Counted from the stretch's first letter, positions 1 to 6,449 are shown. The stretch is DNA of 21,841 bases from an uncultured Prevotella sp. (GCA_900543155.1 UQQN01000036.1:1-21841); one strand, 5' to 3'. Notes: generated by a model not told the origin, from the letters alone. Translations and numbers: made by a program.

Positions 1-14
1 AAGTATATAATATA

Positions 15-32
15 TTGATAATCAATAACTTA
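15..32 (+). repeat. 18-base motif, left copy
   Basis: Reads TTGATAATCAATAACTTA. The reverse complement of 969-986 reads TTGATAATCAATCACTTA, which is 17 of 18 identical. The core TTGATAATCAA is itself a near-palindrome, as expected for a protein-binding or recombination site. Its role is unknown. Confidence 0.75.
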
Positions 33-70
33 TATATTAACATTTATTTTTTTTGTTTCCAATTTTGGAA

Positions 71-91
71 AAGTGACAAGTGACAAGTGAC
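71..91 (+). repeat. Three tandem AAGTGAC units
   Basis: Three exact 7-base units AAGTGAC run head to tail. The same unit appears inverted (GTCACTT) at 998-1018 with the same 7-base period, and singly at 150-185 and 255-275. The regular period suggests either an iterated binding site or the edge of a mobile locus. Confidence 0.85.
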
Positions 92-200
92 AATTTGCCT
101 ATAACGATATTTGACGCGTTGATTTTCAGCGATTTACGCACACAAATTTGTCACTTTTCTGCGTCACTTTTTCGCGATTTGTCACTTTTTAACTGTAACC

Positions 201-297
201 AAAAGTGTACAAATGGGGCGATTTTGGGCGTCAATCGTTAAATTTGGGGGAGGTGTCACTTTTGCCCAAAGTGACACTTGGAAATCTGTACACTTTT
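201..297. repeat. Nested inverted repeats
   Basis: The outer arms are AAAAGTGTACA at 201-211 and its exact reverse complement at 287-297. Inside is a perfect 10-bp hairpin, GTGTCACTTT at 253-262 and AAAGTGACAC at 268-277, with a 5-base loop. The inner arms contain the same GTGAC core as the tandem repeats nearby. There is no U-run, so it is unlikely to be a terminator. Confidence 0.75.
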
Positions 298-382
298 GCG
301 ACACAAAAAAATAAATTTTTCCCCGTAAACACTGGGGGGAGCCGATTTTAACATTTCGAAACGCCACAAATTTGCAAAAAAA

Positions 383-413
383 TTGGATTTCGCTTTTTCG
401 CGTTGTAACTTTG
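383..413 (+). promoter_or_regulatory. Bacteroidetes-type promoter of the truncated small gene
   Basis: TTG at 383-385 is followed after 20 bases by TAACTTTG at 406-413, which matches the Bacteroidetes -33/-7 pattern exactly in the -7 box. The predicted leader of about 120 bases contains direct repeats ATTCCGAAGGAA at 458-469 and 480-491, a small hairpin at 479-493, and a longer-range pairing of 437-448 with 499-511. The promoter looks intact although the gene it serves is broken. Confidence 0.6.
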
Positions 414-539
414 CACTCGCAAGCTTGCTAAAACACGCTCCTTTTGGGCAAAAAACGATTCCGAAGGAACTCCGATACCATTCCGAAGGAATGCATGTCC
501 CATTTTGGAGCTATTACTAACCTAAAAAACACTACTATC

Positions 540-614
540 ATGGCAAAAATTACTCCCATCGACATCATCAAGGGTGTCTCAGGTAAGTTTGGTGACAACT
601 CAAGAGAATACTGA
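540..614 (+). pseudogene. 5' relic of a small conserved Bacteroidales gene
   Basis: An ATG at 540 opens 24 codons, starting MAKITPIDIIKGVSGKFGD, before a TGA at 612-614. The beginning resembles a family of small Bacteroidales proteins of unknown function, normally about 65-75 residues (recalled, not searched). The reading frame breaks where sequence from a different protein begins, so this is a truncated gene rather than a real 24-residue product. It may still be transcribed and translated, because promoter and start remain. Confidence 0.55.
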
Positions 615-805
615 CGGGCGCGGGCATCTATGACGCAGGCACCAAGGTAAGTGTGGAAGCTGTCGCCAACAAAGGCTATGAGTTCGGCGAGTGGAGCGAT
701 GGTGACACGTTCCCCACGCGCGAGGTAACGATGAATGAGAACGTGACCCTTACGGCAACTTTCAAACCCGTGAATAACACCGACGAGGGCGGATTGGGCG
801 CCTAA
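602..805 (+). pseudogene. 3' relic of a protein with a C-terminal InlB B-type repeat
   Basis: In the frame ending at TAA 803-805 the sequence reads about 65 residues including GAGIYDAGTKVSVEA, GYEFGEWSDG and NVTLTATFKPV. This is the pattern of divergent InlB B-repeat domains (Gxx..aGtxVxxxAxpxxGYxFxxWSDG...lTAxF), which occur as C-terminal modules on Bacteroidales HU-like and surface proteins. There is no start codon or N-terminal part; the upstream sequence belongs to the small gene at 540 in another frame. A deletion joining two genes is the simplest reading. Confidence 0.6.
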
Positions 806-950
806 ATGTTCACGAAATGCAAGAGGTCAAGAATTTCCCCAAGTTCTCTATTTTTTGACGCAAGTTTCCCCTTTTGGACAACCTACCTAACAGGGAAATC
901 CTCAATAATATGCAGTTTACATTCGTTAACCACGATTTAAGAAAAATTTC

Positions 951-1018
951 AAGTGACAAAGTGACACCTAAGTGATTGATTATCAAGACATTTAGGTGTC
1001 ACTTGTCACTTGTCACTT
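951..1018. repeat. Long hairpin of GTGAC units with 18-base motif, right copy
   Basis: The arm at 951-971 pairs with the arm at 992-1011 over 20 base pairs with a single unpaired A. The arms consist of AAGTGAC-type units followed by ACACCTAA. Positions 969-986 carry the inverted copy of the 18-base motif seen at 15-32, partly in the loop. Three GTCAC units follow at 998, 1005 and 1012 with a 7-base period. Confidence 0.75.
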
Positions 1019-1097
1019 TCGCTTTCACCACAGATTTTAGACTAGGTTACCTCGTTAGGTCGGGTGTTCAAAATTCATGATATTTTCGGCATGGTTT

Positions 1098-1161
1098 TGC
1101 ATCCAATAATGCACGGGTTGCATTATTGGTTGCACCTCAGCAATTCAAGCAAGCTTGATTG
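1098..1161. other. Two adjacent hairpins of unknown role
   Basis: The first hairpin pairs CCAATAATGCA at 1103-1113 with its exact complement at 1119-1129 (5-base loop), then continues after one T-T mismatch with TGCA at 1098-1101 and 1131-1134. The second, at 1141-1161, has 8 pairs with one bulge. Neither has a U-run. They sit in the gene-free stretch between the left-edge relic and the rpmA terminator, where I see nothing else. Confidence 0.55.
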
Positions 1162-1253
1162 CATTCGGTTTGCACGATAATTCAGCCCGTCTTAACTAAA
1201 TCCGGAACTTGAGTATTTAATCTTGCAAACTAAATGTATGTCGCAATAAGGCA

Positions 1254-1290
1254 TAAAAAAGCGGCTTGCTTCCCTTAGGGAAACAAGCCG
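1254..1290 (-). terminator. Terminator of rplU-rpmA
   Basis: On the minus strand a hairpin with CGGCTTG/CAAGCCG outer arms (1262-1268 and 1284-1290) and an inner GGGA/TCCC pairing is followed by a run of U (AAAAAA at 1255-1260 on the plus strand). It lies about 40 bases past the rpmA stop. Confidence 0.85.
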
Positions 1291-1331
1291 TCGCTCTTTA
1301 CTTTTTAGTAAGTAATTCTTGCGTATGTGCG

Positions 1332-1592
1332 TTAAGCATTAGCTTCTTCTACAGAAACCACGCTACGGTCGCGCTGACCGCGGTGGAAGCTAACTACACC
1401 GTCAACAAGGGCGAAGAGAGTGTGATCCTTACCCATGCCTACGTTCTTACCAGGATAGTGTACAGTACCGCGCTGACGAACGATGATGTTACCAGCAACG
1501 CAGGTCTGACCGCCCCAAATCTTAACGCCTAATCTTTGTGAAGCCGATTCACGGCCGTTCTTAGAACTACCTACACCTTTCTTGTGTGCCAT
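1332..1592 (-). CDS. rpmA: 50S ribosomal protein L27
   Basis: An 86-residue protein that begins MAHKKGVGSSKNGRES and contains the conserved GQTCVAGNIIVRQRGT and PGKNVGMGKDHTLFAL stretches of bacterial L27. It is part of the large ribosomal subunit and its N-terminal tail reaches towards the peptidyl-transferase centre. The start needs no prepeptide of the Firmicutes type: the mature sequence begins right at Met. It follows rplU with a 22-base gap on the same strand, the usual L21-L27 pair, and ends before a strong terminator. Family and length are typical, and the identification is secure. Confidence 0.98.
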   Translation of the reverse strand: MAHKKGVGSSKNGRESASQRLGVKIWGGQTCVAGNIIVRQRGTVHYPGKNVGMGKDHTLFALVDGVVSFHRGQRDRSVVSVEEANA

Positions 1593-1614
1593 TTCTTCTA
1601 AAACTTTTTAAGGA

Positions 1615-1932
1615 TTAAGCAATAACGTTCTTGATTGTCACTTCAGTGAACTGATGGCGATAGCCATTGAGCTTGCGATAGCCCTTGCGGCGCTTCTTGT
1701 GGAAAACGAGCACCTTGTCACCCTTAACGAGTGAAGATACAACTTCGCATACTACCTTGGCGCCTTCTACAGTAGGAGCACCTACTTTTACGTCGCCGTT
1801 GTTGTCAATCAACAACACGTTGTCAAATTCAACAGTTTGGCCGTTTTCGGCACCGCAGATGTGGTTTACGAAGAGCTTCTTGCCTTCTTCTGCTTTGAAC
1901 TGCTGACCGTTAATCTCTACGATTGCGTACAT
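1615..1932 (-). CDS. rplU: 50S ribosomal protein L21
   Basis: A 105-residue protein starting MYAIVEINGQQFKAEEGKKL, with the C-terminal block HKKRRKGYRKLNGYRHQFTEV that is diagnostic for L21. It binds 23S rRNA in the large subunit. It is the first gene of the rplU-rpmA operon, read from the promoter at 2021-2050 through a leader of about 85 bases that can fold into a hairpin. Length and start are standard for the family. Confidence 0.98.
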   Translation of the reverse strand: MYAIVEINGQQFKAEEGKKLFVNHICGAENGQTVEFDNVLLIDNNGDVKVGAPTVEGAKVVCEVVSSLVKGDKVLVFHKKRRKGYRKLNGYRHQFTEVTIKNVIA

Positions 1933-1964
1933 TTTATTTTATATGTATAAACGGATTTTTCCGG

Positions 1965-1988
1965 GAGGCGGACTGCACCCGCAGCCTC
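1965..1988 (-). promoter_or_regulatory. Hairpin in the rplU leader
   Basis: In the minus-strand leader, GAGGC at the 5' side can pair with GCCTC at the 3' side (1984-1988 with 1965-1969), with further internal G-C pairing. Ribosomal-protein leaders are often autoregulated by their product, but no specific match to a known L21 leader can be claimed from sequence alone. Confidence 0.35.
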
Positions 1989-2020
1989 TTGTTTAGCCCC
2001 AACGGACTCTAAATCGGCTG

Positions 2021-2050
2021 CAAATGTACGGCTTTTTTCTGATATACAAG
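2021..2050 (-). promoter_or_regulatory. Promoter of rplU-rpmA
   Basis: On the minus strand TACATTTG (2021-2028) matches the -7 consensus TAnnTTTG, with CTTG (2047-2050) upstream at 18 bases, close to the usual -33 position. Confidence 0.55.
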
Positions 2051-2155
2051 TGATTTACACGCGTTTTTTTGTGTTTTTATCCCTTTTAACCATCCTTTTT
2101 CTTTAAAGTTATACTTATTTACTACTCAAGTACACTTTTTATAGATAAGTATGTT

Positions 2156-2163
2156 TAACTTTG
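2156..2163 (+). promoter_or_regulatory. -7 element of the DedA operon
   Basis: TAACTTTG followed by C is a perfect Bacteroidetes -7 box. No good TTTG is seen at the -33 position. It predicts a leader of roughly 60 bases before the ATG at 2231. Confidence 0.5.
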
Positions 2164-2230
2164 CACGGCTGTTAGTGATTGTCAAATCAGAAAATAAAAA
2201 TACAAACTATAATAGAAAACTTATTACACA

Positions 2231-2866
2231 ATGCAATTTCTTATTGATTTTGTTTTGAACAACCTCAATTATTGGTGGGTGTTCGTGTTTATGGCCATCG
2301 AAAGTTCGTTTATTCCTTTCCCCTCTGAGGTAGTGGTGCCACCTGCAGCATTCCTTTCGATGATGGAAGATAATCCGATGAACATCGTGTTGGTGGTGAT
2401 TGTGGCTACATTAGGTGCTGACTTGGGTGCGCTTATTAACTATTACTTGGCGCGTTGGTTGGGTCGTCCTCTTGTATATCGTTTTGCCGATAGCCGTATT
2501 GGGCACATGTGCTTAATAGATCGCGAAAAAGTGGAAAATGCTGAGAATTTCTTCCGCGAACATGGTGCCTCAAGTACTTTCTTTGGTCGTCTTGTTCCTG
2601 CTGTACGTCAACTTATTAGTATTCCGGCAGGTTTAGCGGGTATGAATATTGGTAGATTCTTGATATTCACTACCTTGGGTGCAGGTGTGTGGAATTCTGT
2701 ATTAGCTTTGTTGGGCTATTTTATTCACACACAGACAGACTTAAAGACAACACGCGAAGTGGCAGATTTGGCTGCACGCTATAGTCATGAAATTGGTTAT
2801 GTGATTCTTGCTTGTGCTGTTGTGGTTGTCGCTTTCTTAGCTTATAAGGGACTTAAAAAGAAGTAA
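2231..2866 (+). CDS. DedA/VTT-family inner-membrane protein
   Basis: A 211-residue protein with about five hydrophobic segments. It has the DedA signature near the N-terminus (E24-SSFIPFPSE, with P29, P31 and E33) and the later FFGRLVPAVR block at 117-126 followed by IPAGLAGM, which are the conserved acidic and arginine sites of the SNARE-associated (VTT) domain. DedA proteins are membrane proteins linked to lipid scrambling or undecaprenyl-phosphate/phospholipid recycling and to proton-dependent homeostasis; the substrate here is unknown. It is the first gene of a plus-strand operon; the next gene starts 3 bases after its stop. Length is typical. Confidence 0.9.
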   Translation: MQFLIDFVLNNLNYWWVFVFMAIESSFIPFPSEVVVPPAAFLSMMEDNPMNIVLVVIVATLGADLGALINYYLARWLGRPLVYRFADSRIGHMCLIDREKVENAENFFREHGASSTFFGRLVPAVRQLISIPAGLAGMNIGRFLIFTTLGAGVWNSVLALLGYFIHTQTDLKTTREVADLAARYSHEIGYVILACAVVVVAFLAYKGLKKK

Positions 2867-2869
2867 GGG

Positions 2870-3787
2870 GTGTTGTTAAAAAACTTGCAGCATATTTTGT
2901 TACATGCAATAGGGGTTGCTTCCATTAGTTTTATGCTTGTGCCTAAAGCAATGGCAGTAGCCCCTATTGTGTGTGATTCGTGTTCTTTAGTGGCAACAGA
3001 GGTTGTTAACTCTCAAAATCGTCCCACTGAACGTCAGTGGATTTGGGGCGTGGGAGCAGCGAGTTTGCTTGACACTTATCTTTCGCCACTTACCTATAAG
3101 GGTATGGATTTGGCATGGCTGAATCGTACTGAACGTCAAGCACGTTGGGGTAGGGGAAATGTTACCGTTTTAGGTTTGTATAATGCGCATTTTGCTTATG
3201 CTAAATCGCCCACAGATGATGGCAAGTATATGGATGCTGAGTTAACTGTAGCAGGGGGGTGGCATTATAATTGGTTTATGTCGCGCCATACGGATAATGC
3301 AGCTATTTCACCTTTTGTTCCCACTTTTCTCAATGATTGGCGTGTGGCTGTAGGTGGTTTGGTCGAGACCTCGGGCGGTTTTACTTATAATACGCGTAAT
3401 GGTAATAACCCTGCACAAGGACGTTTGGGCGTTTCGCTTATGGCAAGTGCCATTGTAGAGCGCAATTTTTGGTTCTTCAAACAAAGAGCAAAAGCGCGTG
3501 TGCAGTTGGACGCACAAATGGTGGGTGTGCAGTTCTCGCCAGTCTACGGACAGTCATATTACGAAATATTCTCGTTAGGACATAATCAAGGTGTAGTGCA
3601 CTTTACACACCTAGGTAATTGTCCGTCAGCGCGAATTTTGACCATGGTAACACTTCCTATAAAGAAATCGCAAGTGTCGTTAGGATATTTAGGTGATGTA
3701 CGCCAAAGTAAACTTGGTGGACTAAAACGGCATGCTTGGAGAAATATGTTTATGGTGGGTTATACACGCAATATTACACGATTATGA
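2870..3787 (+). CDS. Secreted Bacteroidales protein, possibly DUF3316
   Basis: A 305-residue protein read from a GTG start three bases after the DedA stop, with AAGG of the DedA end as a possible ribosome site. Residues 1-29 form a signal peptide ending in a typical AMA cleavage site. The mature part has WGVGAASLLDTYLSPLTYKG, many aromatic residues and alternating beta-type stretches, ending in YTRNITRL. That looks like an outer-membrane-associated beta protein, and I recall the opening block from the uncharacterised DUF3316 family. No enzymatic motif is visible. Its stop overlaps the next start as ATGA, so the two are probably translationally coupled. Confidence 0.6.
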   Translation: MLLKNLQHILLHAIGVASISFMLVPKAMAVAPIVCDSCSLVATEVVNSQNRPTERQWIWGVGAASLLDTYLSPLTYKGMDLAWLNRTERQARWGRGNVTVLGLYNAHFAYAKSPTDDGKYMDAELTVAGGWHYNWFMSRHTDNAAISPFVPTFLNDWRVAVGGLVETSGGFTYNTRNGNNPAQGRLGVSLMASAIVERNFWFFKQRAKARVQLDAQMVGVQFSPVYGQSYYEIFSLGHNQGVVHFTHLGNCPSARILTMVTLPIKKSQVSLGYLGDVRQSKLGGLKRHAWRNMFMVGYTRNITRL

Positions 3788-4812
3788 AAAGTTCCTTTAT
3801 GATAGTGAATTTCCTTAGGGCATCAATGCTTTTATTGTCTACTTGTTTTCTTGCATCGTGCGTAACTGAGGAGGTGGCAAACAACAATCGTCGTGGCAAC
3901 TTTGAGGCATTGTGGAAAACCCTTGACGAGCATTATTGTTTCTTCGACTATAAACGTGAACAATATGGACTTGATTGGACTGAAGTACACGCGCGTTATG
4001 GCAAGATGATTGATGAAAAAATGTCGAATAAACAGCTTTTTGAGGTGCTTTCACAAATGACGTATGAACTGCGTGATGGACATGTAAATCTTTCAGCTTC
4101 GCACAACGTGGCGCGTTATGGACGTTGGTTCGATGATTATCCGATGAACCAAAGTGATTCATTAGAAAGGAAGTATTTGGGGCGTACTGAGGAATATCAG
4201 CAAGCATCGAGTCTGAAATATCGCATATTGCGAAATAATGTGGGCTACGTGCGATGCAGTTCTTTTGCTTATGGTTTTGGAGATGGAAATTTGCAAGAAA
4301 TGCTTCGTTATTTTGGCACGTGTAACAAGCTTGTGGTGGATGTGCGTGGCAATGGCGGAGGACTGCTTACGGCAGCAGAAAAGTTGGCCTCTTTGTTTAT
4401 CAATAGTGAAACTGTGGTGGGATATATGCAACATAAAACAGGCACAGCCCATCAAGACTTTTCGACGGCAGAGCCTATTAAATTGCAGCCTTTTGTGGGG
4501 CTGCGTTGGCAACGTAAGGTGGTGGTGCTTACCAATCGTCGCACTTATAGCGCAGCTAATAGTTTTGTGATGTTCTTAAAAGGTTTAGAGAATGTAACCA
4601 TAGTGGGCGATACCACAGGGGGGGGGGCTGGAATGCCTTTTTCGTCGGAATTGCCTAATGGTTGGGGCGTACGTTTTTCGGCTTGTCCTATGTATGACCG
4701 TTACATGCAAATGACGGAGATGGGTATTTCGCCCGATGTGAAGGTGGATATCACAACCGAAGACTATCAACGGGGGGTAGACACGATTCTTGAAACTGCT
4801 ATTGAATTGTGA
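3784..4812 (+). CDS. S41-family peptidase lipoprotein
   Basis: I chose the ATG at 3784, which overlaps the previous stop as ATGA, giving 342 residues. It places a hydrophobic lipoprotein signal with lipobox LASC and Cys26 at the N-terminus; a further upstream ATG (3736) would bury this signal. Residues about 35-105 look like the tricorn-type N-terminal helical domain and end in RDGHVNL (His100). The catalytic core has the S41 block VVDVRGNGGG, then TYSAANSF with Ser256 as likely nucleophile, and GDTTGGGAGMPFSSELPNGWGV. It is probably an envelope-anchored serine protease of the tail-specific or tricorn-core type. No PDZ domain is apparent. Ten Gs at 4618-4627 lie in the core. Confidence 0.87.
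   Translation: MKSSFMIVNFLRASMLLLSTCFLASCVTEEVANNNRRGNFEALWKTLDEHYCFFDYKREQYGLDWTEVHARYGKMIDEKMSNKQLFEVLSQMTYELRDGHVNLSASHNVARYGRWFDDYPMNQSDSLERKYLGRTEEYQQASSLKYRILRNNVGYVRCSSFAYGFGDGNLQEMLRYFGTCNKLVVDVRGNGGGLLTAAEKLASLFINSETVVGYMQHKTGTAHQDFSTAEPIKLQPFVGLRWQRKVVVLTNRRTYSAANSFVMFLKGLENVTIVGDTTGGGAGMPFSSELPNGWGVRFSACPMYDRYMQMTEMGISPDVKVDITTEDYQRGVDTILETAIEL
4618..4627 (+). repeat. G10 homopolymer inside the S41 protease gene
   Basis: Ten consecutive Gs encode Gly279-281 and the first base of codon 282 (GDTTGGGAGM). The reading frame is open as written. A change of one G would shift the frame after the catalytic serine and remove about 60 residues. Confidence 0.9.
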
Positions 4813-4840
4813 TTTCGGTGTTTGATAATGCTTGTATGAA

Positions 4841-4885
4841 AATAAAAATCGCAAACAACGCGTGAGGTTGTTTGCGATTTTTATT
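4841..4885. terminator. Bidirectional terminator
   Basis: A perfect 19-bp stem (4841-4859 with 4867-4885) and 7-base loop has A-rich and T-rich outer ends, so it works on both strands. It lies between the convergent S41 protease and MarC genes. Confidence 0.92.
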
Positions 4886-4911
4886 GTGTTTGGGGAAATT
4901 GTTCAAAAAAA

Positions 4912-5517
4912 TTACTGCAATGTAATGAGTGCGCTCAAGTTGGCTGTGAACAAACGCACAGAAATGGCCAAAAGAATGATGCCGAAGAACTTGCGTAGCA
5001 AGTAAATAGCAGCAGGCGAGATGATGCGTTCTACTTTATCGGTTGCTTTGAGCACGATAAAAACAAAGAGCATGTTAAGCAACAAGCCAATGATAATATT
5101 TACGCTGGCATATTCGGCTCGTAGTGAAAGCAGTGTGGTAAAAGAACCTGCACCAGCTAACAAGGGGAAGACTACAGGGATGAGTGTAGCCGATTTAATA
5201 GGACCCATGTTTTTGAAAATCACTACATCGAGAATCATTTCGAGCGACATGAGGAAGATTACCAAAGAACCTGCTATGGCAAACGAGGCAATATCCACGT
5301 TGAATAAACGAAGCATAACGTCGCCTGCAAAGAAGAAACCAAGTAATAATCCGAGTGAAATGAGTGTTGCCTTCCATGCATTGACAGGACGTCCCTGTTG
5401 CTTTAGACTGATAAATATAGGGGTAGATCCCAATACATCGATTACAGCAAAAAGTACGATAAATGCACTGGCAATTTGCTGCATGTCAAGGCGTTCAAAG
5501 AGATAGCTAAATGACAT
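4912..5517 (-). CDS. MarC-family integral membrane protein
   Basis: A 201-residue, very hydrophobic protein with about six membrane segments. The opening LFAVIDVLGSTPIFISL and the central FPLLAGAGSFTTLLSL are characteristic of the MarC/UPF0056 family (NP..P and P...GPG-type loops). The function of this inner-membrane family is not settled; the early link to antibiotic resistance in E. coli was not upheld. Met12 is a possible internal start. The gene stands alone between the bidirectional terminator and the hairpin at 5578-5640, and no clear promoter box was found in the 197 bases upstream. Confidence 0.88.
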   Translation of the reverse strand: MSFSYLFERLDMQQIASAFIVLFAVIDVLGSTPIFISLKQQGRPVNAWKATLISLGLLLGFFFAGDVMLRLFNVDIASFAIAGSLVIFLMSLEMILDVVIFKNMGPIKSATLIPVVFPLLAGAGSFTTLLSLRAEYASVNIIIGLLLNMLFVFIVLKATDKVERIISPAAIYLLRKFFGIILLAISVRLFTANLSALITLQ

Positions 5518-5577
5518 CCTTTTAAAGTATTAAGTAATAAGTAAATTAAAAATCAGAATTTTTAGAACCACCCTTAA

Positions 5578-5640
5578 ATATTACACCCAGCTCGCACCAT
5601 TGCTTGTGTGTTAGCAAATGGAGTGTGCCGGGTGTTATAT
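5578..5640. terminator. Imperfect hairpin after the mmd cluster
   Basis: ATATTACACCC at 5578-5588 pairs with GGGTGTTATAT at 5630-5640 with one mismatch, and CCATTGCT pairs with AGCAAATGG inside with a bulge. On the minus strand it follows the biotin-carrier gene and precedes marC. The U-run is weak (ATATTT), so a terminator role is only probable. Confidence 0.4.
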
Positions 5641-5714
5641 TTTATCACAACTTAGCAGCCTCCTTATATAAGAAGTTTTGTTGCAATGTTTGCTTACATT
5701 GTGCGTGTAGGAGG

Positions 5715-6173
5715 TTAGCCAATGGTGAGCAATGTAGTGCCTTCCATCACGCTATCGCCTGCGCTCACGCAGATACCGGTAACAGAACCATCCGCTTCGG
5801 CAGTGATGTTATTTTCCATTTTCATAGCTTCGAGCACGAGCACTGTGTCGCCCTTCTTTACAGCCTGTCCTGCGCTAACCAAAATTTTGGTTACCACACC
5901 AGGTAACGGAGCTTTAACAGGAGTGCCTGCACCCGGACCACTTGTAGCAGCGGGAGCAGCAGCGGGAGTTTCGGCTGCAGGAGCAGCAGGAGTAGTGGTA
6001 GCGGGAGTAGCTTCGGTAGAAACGGTGGGTAAAGCCTCTTCAACGAGCGAAGAGCCCTGCATTTCCACTTCAAAGGGAATGCCGTTTACCTCAACTTTGG
6101 CTTTAGAGCCAACGATGCTGTCAATGGTCACATCAAATTGTGCGCCATTGATGGTATATTTATATTGTTTCAT
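5715..6173 (-). CDS. Biotin carrier subunit of methylmalonyl-CoA decarboxylase or carboxylase
   Basis: A 152-residue protein in three parts: an N-terminal beta-type region (1-45), an Ala/Pro/Thr-rich flexible linker (about 50-84), and a C-terminal biotinyl domain (about 86-152) with the biotinylation motif EAMKM, Lys118. It carries the carboxyl group between active sites on a swinging arm. It is the last gene of the cluster, 12 bases after the OadG-like gene, and length and layout fit Bacteroidales biotin-carrier subunits. Whether the complex acts as a sodium-pumping decarboxylase or as propionyl-CoA carboxylase cannot be told here, because neither beta pump nor biotin carboxylase is in the window. 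Confidence 0.9.
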   Translation of the reverse strand: MKQYKYTINGAQFDVTIDSIVGSKAKVEVNGIPFEVEMQGSSLVEEALPTVSTEATPATTTPAAPAAETPAAAPAATSGPGAGTPVKAPLPGVVTKILVSAGQAVKKGDTVLVLEAMKMENNITAEADGSVTGICVSAGDSVMEGTTLLTIG

Positions 6174-6185
6174 TGTGTGTGGTGC

Positions 6186-6449
6186 TTAAAATTGAGTCAT
6201 CAAGTCGGCTGGATTATTCCAGTTTGTGCGATGGTGCTGAACAGTGATGATACCCGGTTCGTCGTCGTGTACAATCTCTACCTCGTGCTCAATGAGTGCG
6301 AGTGCGATTGCAGCAGCGTACGCGGGCATTTCCTCCTCAGTGGGCTTTGTATGATAGCCATCAATCAAGAAGTCGGCAATAGTGCCTTGCTTCTCGTCCA
6401 AGCGGATGGTGAGAGTTTGCTCGCCAAGTTTATACTGAAATGTTTTCAC
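6186..6449 (-). CDS. Small OadG-tail-like subunit of the decarboxylase cluster
   Basis: An 87-residue acidic protein between mmdA and the biotin carrier (69 and 12 bases away). Residues 39-82 (EEMPAYAAAIALAL, then HDDEPGIITV and NW) resemble the cytosolic tail of OadG-type gamma/delta subunits, where EE/E.AAIAAAI and a later ITI...W occur. The N-terminal membrane helix of OadG is absent. Its first 31 residues instead line up with the start of the neighbouring biotin carrier: MK, Y6, D18, G22, A25 and G31 are the same, with similar hydrophobic spacing. It is likely an assembly or structural subunit that holds the carrier to the carboxyltransferase; this role is inferred from context. Confidence 0.6.
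   Translation of the reverse strand: MKTFQYKLGEQTLTIRLDEKQGTIADFLIDGYHTKPTEEEMPAYAAAIALALIEHEVEIVHDDEPGIITVQHHRTNWNNPADLMTQF

Larger units (their letters stand above)
1..1020. other. Decayed accessory locus, gene relics with inverted repeats
   Basis: No intact gene lies here. The stretch holds two broken coding relics (540-614 and 602-805), a good promoter (383-413), and about a dozen GTGAC/GTCAC units. Those left of position 92 read GTGAC and those right of 998 read GTCAC, so the edges are inverted. An 18-base motif at 15-32 recurs inverted at 969-986 with one mismatch. From memory, Bacteroidales genomes carry loci with a VirE/DUF3987-type primase, an HU-like protein and small genes, flanked by AAGTGAC-type repeats; this may be the remains of one after a large internal deletion. 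That link is inference and no primase or amidase sequence is left here. Confidence 0.5.

Noticed and set aside
182..367. 61-residue open frame on the minus strand in the left-edge relic
   Set aside because: It is composed of the repeat DNA itself (GTGAC palindromes) and has no family resemblance or start signal.
806..940. 44-codon frame beginning at ATG 806, directly after the relic stop
   Set aside because: Composition is unlike the neighbouring proteins, there is no ribosome site and no recognisable family; it reads through spacer DNA.
910..975. 21-codon frame ending inside the GTGAC repeat
   Set aside because: Too short, and its last codons are the repeat units; no support as a gene.
71..1018. 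Possible CRISPR array from the repeated AAGTGAC units
   Set aside because: The units are 7 bases, in tandem without spacers and in both orientations; no cas gene is present.
1266..1532. 88-residue plus-strand frame over rpmA
   Set aside because: It begins in the terminator hairpin and is antisense to a certain ribosomal gene.
3736..3783. Upstream start for the S41 protease
   Set aside because: It would add 16 residues before a well-formed lipoprotein signal; the ATGA overlap at 3784 is the better start.
5604..5906. 100-residue plus-strand frame opposite the biotin carrier
   Set aside because: It is antisense to a recognised gene and to the hairpin after it; Cys/His-rich shadow composition.
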